From an uncultured archaeon (GTDB lineage: Archaea; Altiarchaeota; Altiarchaeia; IMC4; SCGC-AAA252-I15), in NCBI GenBank assembly GCA_902384455.1, contig CABMCB010000047.1:1-37561 (forward strand): a stretch of 37,561 bases of DNA, in the 5' to 3' direction. Below, piece by piece: positions 1 to 6,686 of this stretch. The notes beneath the pieces are model-generated. The model was given only the letters and a program-made list of their open reading frames with translations. It was not told where the DNA came from and did not search any database. Both the position numbers and the translations under genes were made by a program. Within the stretch, counting starts at the first letter, position 1; each line of letters begins with the position of its first letter.

Positions 1-38
1 CCGTTGTGGTGGTTTAATAGGTTGTAGTAGTCGTTGTA

Positions 39-1556
39 TTATCCCGGGGTGATGGAGTCGTCTTCGCCTCCGTTTTCAGGGTGGCAGAGTCCGTCTGTCC
101 CAAGGTAGTATCCTGGGTCGCAGGTTAAGCATTGGTTGTTGAAGCACACGGAATCCAAGCAGTATGTTCCGCTGTTGCCGCACTCCGGGTGGCATAAGCG
201 GTCTTCGCCCAGAAGATATCCCGTATCGCAAGCATCTCCCTGGCTATTGTACTGCGGATAACATAGTCCACCTTCCCCGAGAGTGTATCCTGGGTCGCAG
301 CTTAAGCATCTGCCGTTGTAGCAGACGGCGTCTCCTGTGCAGTATGTTCCTGTGCCGCATTCCGGGTGGCATAGTCTGTCTTGCCCGTAAACATAACCCT
401 GCTGGCATTCCGGAACAAAAAAATTGAACACTGGCGGAGCGATTCTCTTTATTACTCTGCTTACCGGGTCGTTGCAGGAAAACAAGAATCCGCTCTCGCA
501 GCCGTCAACCCCATCTGTTGGAGGCGCCTGCTTGTATCTGCAGGTGTGCGTGTCCAAGTCGCATTCCTTCCCTGTTTCGCAGACGGAGTCTTTGGTGCAG
601 TAATCTCCGTTAGAACTGGCGTTCAAGCAGGCAATCAGTTGAGTCATCTGACTGCTGTTTGACTTAAACAACTTCAGGTAATTGTTTGCCTTCACAGAGA
701 AGTCGTCGGCGTAGCCGCTTCCTCCGTTTATCTTCTTGCCGACAGTCCAATACGCCCCCTCCTCAGAAAGCTCAACAAGATTACTCTCATTACTTTTGGT
801 TCCAATATAATACGAAGCAAATACTCTACCCGCATACTCAGGCAGCAACGCCTTAACTTGAGGGCACACATTTTCATCGGTCACAGTACAATGCTTCTGG
901 TTCTTGCAGCCGCACAAGTCCAACTCAGGCGTCGAATTCCCGACGCACTCTTCCCCGCAATACTTCTCATAATTCTCCTTGTGAGTAATCTGAATGTACC
1001 CCCTCCCCTTGTAATCAACACCTCCGCTGTAAGGCGTCTTCCTGCATTTACTCCCAATCTTATAGGAGCAATTGCCGCCCATGCCGTAATCGCCGTTTTC
1101 CTCAACCGGCAGAAAATCCTCTCCGCCCACCTCCTTCTCAAGCGTCGCCATCACAGCCGCCAACAAATCAGGCGTAACCTCAACATTCCGCTCCTTGAAA
1201 GCAGAACTAATAGAGTATAACGCCGTCGCCAAGTTCCTGTTTTTCTTCGGCCCATACTTGAAAAGCCACGGGAAATCCTTTATGTCGCATGAACCCCCAA
1301 CATCCCCAAAAGTTTCATTACAGCCGGAAGAATTAGTTATAACGCCAACAGCCTCAATCCTCCTGTCATGGCAGACTCCTTCAGCCGGAAACCAACCGCA
1401 GTAAGTTAAATCAGGATTCCCGCCTCCCGCAACCTGCGTGCACGAAAGACAAGTCTTGTATGCGCCGCAAGGGTCTGCTTCAGCGCTGACGTAACCAACA
1501 GCAAAAAGAATAAACAAAATGGCTACGGCAACTTTCAAAAAGCTTCCAACCACCAC
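39..1556 (-). CDS. Secreted GH19-like lysozyme/chitinase with Cys-rich repeats
   Basis: Predicted extracellular glycan hydrolase of 505 residues. An N-terminal hydrophobic signal peptide (about residues 5-25) is followed by a Cys-rich segment. A lysozyme-like domain of glycoside hydrolase family 19 type spans about 95-300. Its hallmarks are an acidic stretch TLEKEVGGE (138-146), where the catalytic Glu is expected (E140 or E142), the motif GRGYIQIT (184-191), and KKINGG (274-279), which matches the family's RINGG element. The C-terminal part (384-494) has repeats of the form C-x2-GY-x2-G-x3-LC-x-PE with intervening Cys pairs, probably disulphide-bonded surface or carbohydrate-binding modules. 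GH19 enzymes cleave chitin or peptidoglycan; archaea mostly lack both, so the substrate may come from other organisms. The start codon is GTG; a TTG at 1538 gives a shorter, equally good signal peptide. The family fold is fairly secure, the substrate is not. Confidence 0.75.
   Translation of the reverse strand: MVVGSFLKVAVAILFILFAVGYVSAEADPCGAYKTCLSCTQVAGGGNPDLTYCGWFPAEGVCHDRRIEAVGVITNSSGCNETFGDVGGSCDIKDFPWLFKYGPKKNRNLATALYSISSAFKERNVEVTPDLLAAVMATLEKEVGGEDFLPVEENGDYGMGGNCSYKIGSKCRKTPYSGGVDYKGRGYIQITHKENYEKYCGEECVGNSTPELDLCGCKNQKHCTVTDENVCPQVKALLPEYAGRVFASYYIGTKSNESNLVELSEEGAYWTVGKKINGGSGYADDFSVKANNYLKLFKSNSSQMTQLIACLNASSNGDYCTKDSVCETGKECDLDTHTCRYKQAPPTDGVDGCESGFLFSCNDPVSRVIKRIAPPVFNFFVPECQQGYVYGQDRLCHPECGTGTYCTGDAVCYNGRCLSCDPGYTLGEGGLCYPQYNSQGDACDTGYLLGEDRLCHPECGNSGTYCLDSVCFNNQCLTCDPGYYLGTDGLCHPENGGEDDSITPG
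75..407 (-). repeat. Cys-rich modular repeats in the GH19-like protein
   Basis: This segment encodes four degenerate modules built on C-x2-GY-x2-G-x3-LC-x-P, alternating with TYC-type and VC-x-N-x-C elements. The underlying DNA is also similar between copies: the block coding for LCHPE recurs near 80, 190 and 365. The pattern suggests internal duplication and could support copy-number change. Confidence 0.6.
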
Positions 1557-1588
1557 TTGCTTCTACCCCGTTATACTTTCCCTGCAAG

Positions 1589-1599
1589 ATTATTTATAC
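1589..1599 (-). promoter_or_regulatory. TATA box of the GH19-like gene
   Basis: On the minus strand this reads GTATAAATAAT, ending 33 bases before the GTG start at 1556. It would give a leader of about ten bases. Confidence 0.5.
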
Positions 1600-1629
1600 C
1601 AACAAAACACGCCATCCACCCTACCGCCT

Positions 1630-1899
1630 TCACTTTATCGGTTTGCCGCATTGGGTGCAGAATTTAGTGCCCAAAGGAAAATCCATCTGACATTTCCTGC
1701 AGGATGCGACCAGTTTCGCACCGCATTCAGGACAGAACTTAAGGCCCTCTTCTATGGGTTTCTTGCATTTCGGGCATCTTCTTTGGCCGCCGTCGTTTTG
1801 GCCTTCTATGGTTTTGTTTATTCTTCCGGTTATTTTCTCGGTCGCTCTTCCTTCTAAATCGCTTTTTACGTTTCCGAGAATGTTGTCTAGGATGCCCAT
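1630..1899 (-). CDS. Small double zinc-ribbon protein
   Basis: An 89-residue cytoplasmic protein. Residues 1-36 form a charged amphipathic N-terminus. Two zinc ribbons follow, each with spacing C-x2-C-x10-C-x2-C: C42/C45/C56/C59 and C67/C70/C81/C84, with the typical CPKC...CPEC and CRKC...CTQC knuckles. Such zinc-ribbon adaptors are common in archaea and usually bind protein or nucleic acid; no specific role can be given. The ATG start is supported by a TATA-like box 22-29 bases upstream. The gene lies between exported hydrolases but has no signal peptide itself. Confidence 0.75.
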   Translation of the reverse strand: MGILDNILGNVKSDLEGRATEKITGRINKTIEGQNDGGQRRCPKCKKPIEEGLKFCPECGAKLVASCRKCQMDFPLGTKFCTQCGKPIK

Positions 1900-1920
1900 C
1901 TAGGATATATTAAAAAAGTG

Positions 1921-1928
1921 TATTTAAG
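1921..1928 (-). promoter_or_regulatory. TATA box of the zinc-ribbon gene
   Basis: Minus-strand CTTAAATA, 22-29 bases before the ATG at 1899, fits leaderless transcription. Confidence 0.45.
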
Positions 1929-1990
1929 ACTGTATCCGGGCCACTTCGTTGTTAGATTTTTTTTTGGGAATGTTTTGCGTCTTATTAACC

Positions 1991-1999
1991 GTTTATTCC
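1991..1999 (+). promoter_or_regulatory. TATA-like box of the metallopeptidase gene
   Basis: GTTTATTCC lies 24-32 bases before the preferred TTG start at 2023. A purine-rich GGTGGGAG just before the TTG could serve as ribosome binding site, which favours this start over the in-frame GTG at 1918. Confidence 0.4.
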
Positions 2000-2022
2000 A
2001 AGGTCGTAATGGGTGGGAGTGT

Positions 2023-4317
2023 TTGAGGGTATTTGCCGGTGTAGCCGTTTTGTTTCTTTTGGCCTTGTGCGTTGACGCGGGAATTACTGACTGTGCGCCT
2101 GGTTATCGGTTTGACCGGATGTCGGGTGTTGGCTGCGTCCAGGATAAGTGCAGGGAGGTTCCTCATGCGTTCTACAATTACGTGGGATACTGCGTCTGCT
2201 CAGCTTGCGGCGAGGTGGGTTGTTCTGGGGACAAGGGATTTGAGAAGGAGTGCCGTAGGGCGGCCGACGACAAGAGCTGCCCCAGCTGCGTCTACGCCTG
2301 CATAAACCCGAAGGACAAGTGTCCTGGCGAGAAGGATGCTGCGGTCGCATCTTCGGCGCAGACGGCTACGACTCTTTCTGCCGTCCAGAATCCGACGTCA
2401 ACTTCTCTTGCGGTGAAATCGAACGAAAATAATACGCCTGTGAAAGTGAAGGGGCGGATGATGGCCTTTGGGAAGCCGCTGAGGTTCATCCGCATGTACT
2501 GCGGCGATGGCAGGGTTGAGGTGACAACCGACGGGAACGGGGAATTCGAGTTTGAGGCGGAAGGGGGGGCTGTCGGGGAGAATTACTCCTGCGAGATTCG
2601 GTTCGAGTACGTCCGCAACGACAGGACGTACTTCCAGATACACGCTACAGACGACATGGGCGTCCAGAACCTTGTTCATTCCTTCGAACTTAAAGAAGGC
2701 GGGGTCTCGGAAGACATGGACATGGTGAAGCTCCTGGCCGAAGACTCGGAAGGCGGCGAGGCCCTCGCCGCCATCTACACCCACATGAGCGAGGCCTTGG
2801 AGTTCTACATTGACGGGCTAAAGGAGGACTTAGACTTTCAGCTTCCTCTCCATGTCCACGCTTTCATGCCGGATGACCCGGAAAAGTCGCGGGCGGAGTA
2901 CAACGGCGACAACGGCGTAAGCTCCATAAACATTCAGACGCGGGACTCCATTCAGGGGAGCCCCGACCGCCAGATAATGCTCTACCACGAGTTCAGCCAC
3001 TACGTCATGCAGGCCCTATACGGAAAATGGCCGTACCCTGAAGGCGAGATGCCCGTCAAGGAGCGGAACCATGGCGGCCTCCTTAATCCCAGTACGTCTG
3101 ACACTTATGTGGAGGCGTTTGCGACGTTCATGTCGGTTGTGATGTTGAAGAACTACGGTGACTCAGATACTTCCGGTCTTGACCCGTCGAAGATGAGTGT
3201 GCGGGAGCTTATCGCCGTCTACGGCAACGCTCAGATTAGCGACCTGGAGGAGGACCATACTGCGTGGGAGAAGAATGGCAGGATGGAGGAGGTTGCGGGC
3301 GCGGGCATCCTCTGGGACCTTGTCGACGGGGAGGACGACTATCATACCCTCACTCCGGAGCAGATGTATGCGAACTACTTGGAGTGGAAGAAGGACAGGG
3401 AGGAGTTTAATGAGTACACCCGCAGGGAGTACCCAGAGGAGACCCTCCTCCCAGTGCCTGAATACACCCTTGAGGATATGCGGACGGCGAAGCTCGACGA
3501 CGACCGCGTGGAGCTCGACTTCCAGAAAGACGTATGGCCCGTCCTCAGGACGTACCACAGCGACTTCTCAGACGTCTACGCCGACATAGTCAAGAAGCGC
3601 CCGGACCAGAAGAAAGGCATAGACGAGGTGTTCGTAAAACACGGCTTCTTCCGCGACGACCAGCGGGGCAACGGCGCATACGACGAATTCGAGCCATTCG
3701 ACGACGTCAACAAGAACGGGGTGCGCGACGAAGGCGAATACTTCGTAGACCTCTCCAGCGAAACGCCCCAGTACCGCCCCAACCAAACAATCGGAGCCCC
3801 AGCCAACTACCAGCGCCTAACGCGACACAGCCCACTAGAAGTTCCAGGCCAATACATAAAAGTGGGCAACGAGGTGCCGTACTACCGGGTAGGCGTATTC
3901 TACCCGAACAAGCCGCAGCTTACGCACACTTACAGGACGCGAAACATAAACGGCAAAATATACATCCGCGTCCCGCCGGCAGGCTACAACGCAACCATAC
4001 TAATCGCGGCGGAAGGGGTGACGACGGGCAGCCCGCTGGTGTTTACCTCGGAGAAATTCAACAGGGATTATCCGCAGTCCGCGGAAAGGGGATACTTTGT
4101 CGAACACGACTTCAACGTCTCAGGAGAAATACCCCCACAGCCGGCGGAACCGAAACTACACGGCAGCCTAATTTCCTCCACTGCGAAAGTGCCCGGTTGG
4201 ATGTGGATTGCAGTCGCAGGAGGCACCGCAGCAACAATAGGGCTAATCGTATGCGCGGCCGTCGCTTTCATCCTGATTCTGGCCGCGGTAAAATATGTCA
4301 GTCGGCGGAAAACTTAG
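2023..4317 (+). CDS. Membrane-anchored HExxH metallopeptidase
   Basis: Predicted cell-surface zinc protease of 764 residues from a TTG start at 2023; an in-frame GTG at 1918 would add 35 residues. The TTG start gives a clean signal peptide (MRVFAGVAVLFLLALC) and has GGTGGGAG upstream. A Cys-rich N-terminal region is followed by a Ser/Thr-rich linker and a probable beta-sandwich domain. The catalytic motif HEFSH (322-326) is followed 38 residues after its second His by E364 in TYVEAF, a plausible third zinc ligand as in gluzincins. Around D560, the sequence DDVNKNGVRDEGE resembles an EF-hand-like calcium loop. A transmembrane helix near 725-757 ends in the basic tail KYVSRRKT, so the enzyme is probably anchored with its catalytic domain outside. 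The exact peptidase family was not identified. Confidence 0.75.
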   Translation: MRVFAGVAVLFLLALCVDAGITDCAPGYRFDRMSGVGCVQDKCREVPHAFYNYVGYCVCSACGEVGCSGDKGFEKECRRAADDKSCPSCVYACINPKDKCPGEKDAAVASSAQTATTLSAVQNPTSTSLAVKSNENNTPVKVKGRMMAFGKPLRFIRMYCGDGRVEVTTDGNGEFEFEAEGGAVGENYSCEIRFEYVRNDRTYFQIHATDDMGVQNLVHSFELKEGGVSEDMDMVKLLAEDSEGGEALAAIYTHMSEALEFYIDGLKEDLDFQLPLHVHAFMPDDPEKSRAEYNGDNGVSSINIQTRDSIQGSPDRQIMLYHEFSHYVMQALYGKWPYPEGEMPVKERNHGGLLNPSTSDTYVEAFATFMSVVMLKNYGDSDTSGLDPSKMSVRELIAVYGNAQISDLEEDHTAWEKNGRMEEVAGAGILWDLVDGEDDYHTLTPEQMYANYLEWKKDREEFNEYTRREYPEETLLPVPEYTLEDMRTAKLDDDRVELDFQKDVWPVLRTYHSDFSDVYADIVKKRPDQKKGIDEVFVKHGFFRDDQRGNGAYDEFEPFDDVNKNGVRDEGEYFVDLSSETPQYRPNQTIGAPANYQRLTRHSPLEVPGQYIKVGNEVPYYRVGVFYPNKPQLTHTYRTRNINGKIYIRVPPAGYNATILIAAEGVTTGSPLVFTSEKFNRDYPQSAERGYFVEHDFNVSGEIPPQPAEPKLHGSLISSTAKVPGWMWIAVAGGTAATIGLIVCAAVAFILILAAVKYVSRRKT

Positions 4318-4339
4318 CTTGACTAGGTTGGGTGTTTGT

Positions 4340-6544
4340 TTATTCTTCGCTTGCCGGTATTTTGTTTGCGACGATTGTTCCTATTTCTTCCAGTAATTCT
4401 GGTGAGGCTGTTCGTGAGTCGTAGTAGTAATCCTTGTTTTTAGCGCGCTGGTATGCGAGATAGTCTGTGGTGTAGCCGTTAAGGTCTGTCATTACCCAGT
4501 AGTTGCCTTTGATGAAGTAGTATGTGTAGAAGTGGTCCAGCGGTATTGATGCTGCTTCCGAGTCCCTTATTGTGTCGCAGATATATCCTGCGTCTGCGCC
4601 GGGTACTTCCAGCTCTTTTACGTATATGCCTGATTGATGGCAGTCTTTATCCTTTATCGCCAGGTTCTTCATCCCCTCCACGTTGGCAAGCGAGTTGGGG
4701 TTGGAGTCGGTATTTCTGACCCATATTCTCATGAACACTTTGCCGCCTCCCATGACGCGTTCACCTGCGCTAAGGTAGATGTTTTCTTTCGTCGTGAGGT
4801 CCGAGCAGATTACGTTAACCGTCTGCGTGGTGAATTCCGTGTCTTTGTCGTAGTACGGTTTGAACTGGTCGTCGCCGCATATGGTCCTAACCCACCCTTT
4901 GCTTACGTAAGTTTCGTCTGTAACCTTCGAGTAGGGGTCTGGCGGACACCGCTTCCACCCTAGGCTGTTCAAGTCTTCGTCGGTGAGGAAGAAGGAGTTG
5001 ACGTCAGAAGATGCGGCATACTTTATGTTTTTCCACTGGTAGTCTGTCCATGCGTGCGCGGTCCATCTGCCCATGTTGACGCGGGTGGTGACGTAGATGC
5101 CTATGTGGTTTTTCCCCGGCGTAAGCGGGACGAGAACTGGCTTTTGCTGTATGTCTGTGCGGTCGATTAATGTTTCAGTGTTTCCGTTCACTTCCTTAAA
5201 GACTTTAATCGAAAGGTACGGGTCTATTTCCTGGGTGGACGCGGGATTTTCGCATGAAACAGTAATGTTTATTCCAGGGCCGCCGACTGTCCAATCGTCC
5301 GTCAGTTCAACCAGTTTTCCGTCTTGGATTGTCTTAATTGTGCATACAGGGAATATTCCGTCGCCAACAGTCTTCTTCTCCAAATCGTCATAGCGGCTTG
5401 CGACCTCAGGCCAAGATATGAGGCCGGTTTTTCCGAAGTAGCGTATTTCGTCGTAACCGGTTTCCCCATCCTCAGCTATCGCCGCAGAGTTGGAGCCGGA
5501 ATTGTATGGGGCAAATGTTTCGCTTTCGGAATTCCAGCGTATTGAGCGGCCTGTTACTCCCGGGTAATTGGGATCTGCGACGTAGATGCGGTCTTTATCC
5601 ATCTTATAGGCGATTATGGCGTGACCTCCAACGCCTTCCTTCTTTATGCCCACGTACTGGGGTTCGCCTGTGACTAACATAGAGTAGGCGAACGCATTCC
5701 AAGTGAAAACGTCACCCAACGTCGAGAGATCCAAGAAGTACGCTCTTTCCTCACCGTCCCAATTAATCCCAGACTGAACTACAGACGCAAACTTATACGC
5801 ATCAGAATCATCCTCCCACAATTTAGGCGTCTTAACATTGTCGCCGCCGTTGTCGTCGTACAGCCCGAACAAATGAGGCTCACCTTTCACAGCCTTCTCC
5901 GAATAATACCACATCGCAGAAATACTCTGACCAGCACAATGACCACCCGGCTCAACATAAGAACCGTCATTAACAAACTCCCAATCATCAACACCCGGCC
6001 TAAAACCAGAGTCAATTCCCGCTTGAACTCTCTCCTTTAGAGTCGACTCGTTTATCATGGAGACGACTATGTTGGAGAAGTGTCTGGTTGCGATTGTTAT
6101 GGCGTATTTGTCGACTTTGGCCAGAGGTATGCCTTCAAGTTTTCCTGTCTCTTCGTCGTAGTAGAACGCCATAGCGAAGGCGCCTTCCGGAATCTGCACG
6201 GGGATTTTAAGCTTCATAACTCTCCCGGAATATTCCTCCTCCCCCCCAATTTTTATGAGAGGAGTTATGGGGTTGAAGTACTCCCCAAGGCTGTTGCTGA
6301 CAATAGGCGCATAAGAAATCCTGAAACTGCCGGATTTATTGTAGGCGCCGACGGGAACATCAAGCGTCAAACCGTTCAAAACGTCACCCGACTTCTCAAC
6401 AGAAACAACACCTCCCGAAGGCCCCAAGTCGCCCGAAGCGACATTAACGTCAGAGCCCACGCGCAGATTGTCATTTGAGACGGAACCGCAACAACCGGAA
6501 AATAAAACAACGCAAACAAGCGAGAGATACAACAAAAACCTCAT
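4340..6544 (-). CDS. Lipoprotein with papain-like (C39-like) peptidase domain
   Basis: A 734-residue predicted lipoprotein; the signal ends in the lipobox LFSGC with lipid-accepting Cys18. Residues 40-165 resemble a ZU5-like module (GGVVSV ... LTLDVPVGA). A papain-fold cysteine peptidase-like domain follows: C203 in GGHCAGQS, H308 in GGHAII, and D324/N326 in VADPNYPG are a plausible catalytic Cys, His and Asp/Asn. The Gln normally found about six residues before the catalytic Cys is not seen, so activity is uncertain. The C-terminal half (about 380-734) is beta-rich with several Cys and no recognised domain. The ATG start is supported by CCTTTAATAG 24-33 bases upstream. The gene is convergent with the metallopeptidase and divergent from the FG-GAP gene. 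A non-catalytic binding role is the alternative. Confidence 0.65.
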   Translation of the reverse strand: MRFLLYLSLVCVVLFSGCCGSVSNDNLRVGSDVNVASGDLGPSGGVVSVEKSGDVLNGLTLDVPVGAYNKSGSFRISYAPIVSNSLGEYFNPITPLIKIGGEEEYSGRVMKLKIPVQIPEGAFAMAFYYDEETGKLEGIPLAKVDKYAITIATRHFSNIVVSMINESTLKERVQAGIDSGFRPGVDDWEFVNDGSYVEPGGHCAGQSISAMWYYSEKAVKGEPHLFGLYDDNGGDNVKTPKLWEDDSDAYKFASVVQSGINWDGEERAYFLDLSTLGDVFTWNAFAYSMLVTGEPQYVGIKKEGVGGHAIIAYKMDKDRIYVADPNYPGVTGRSIRWNSESETFAPYNSGSNSAAIAEDGETGYDEIRYFGKTGLISWPEVASRYDDLEKKTVGDGIFPVCTIKTIQDGKLVELTDDWTVGGPGINITVSCENPASTQEIDPYLSIKVFKEVNGNTETLIDRTDIQQKPVLVPLTPGKNHIGIYVTTRVNMGRWTAHAWTDYQWKNIKYAASSDVNSFFLTDEDLNSLGWKRCPPDPYSKVTDETYVSKGWVRTICGDDQFKPYYDKDTEFTTQTVNVICSDLTTKENIYLSAGERVMGGGKVFMRIWVRNTDSNPNSLANVEGMKNLAIKDKDCHQSGIYVKELEVPGADAGYICDTIRDSEAASIPLDHFYTYYFIKGNYWVMTDLNGYTTDYLAYQRAKNKDYYYDSRTASPELLEEIGTIVANKIPASEE

Positions 6545-6567
6545 AAGGAAACCATTAGATACGAATT

Positions 6568-6577
6568 CTATTAAAGG
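6568..6577 (-). promoter_or_regulatory. TATA box of the lipoprotein gene
   Basis: Minus-strand CCTTTAATAG, 24-33 bases before the ATG at 6544. The neighbouring stretch 6594-6620 holds two long plus-strand T runs of unknown role in this divergent intergenic region. Confidence 0.45.
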
Positions 6578-6645
6578 GGTTTACTGAACACGGCCTTTTT
6601 TTGTTTGCGGTTTTTTTTTGTAAGTCCTGTGTTGATGATGTGTTT

Positions 6646-6655
6646 GGTATTTATC
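6646..6655 (+). promoter_or_regulatory. TATA box of the FG-GAP/peptidase operon
   Basis: GGTATTTATC lies 32-41 bases before the TTG at 6687 and 23-32 bases before the GTG at 6678. Transcription would start near 6676, leaving a short leader that contains GGTGG. Confidence 0.45.
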
Positions 6656-6686
6656 TTCTTGGAGTAATTTCTTATCGGTGGAGTGG

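Noticed and set aside
1918..2022. N-terminal extension of the metallopeptidase from GTG 1918
   Set aside because: It puts 35 residues ahead of an obvious signal peptide and overlaps the divergent promoter; the TTG at 2023 has a ribosome binding site and TATA box at suitable distances.
3534..4322. A 262-residue plus-strand open frame rich in Arg and Pro
   Set aside because: Shadow frame of the metallopeptidase gene, with no start signal and atypical composition.
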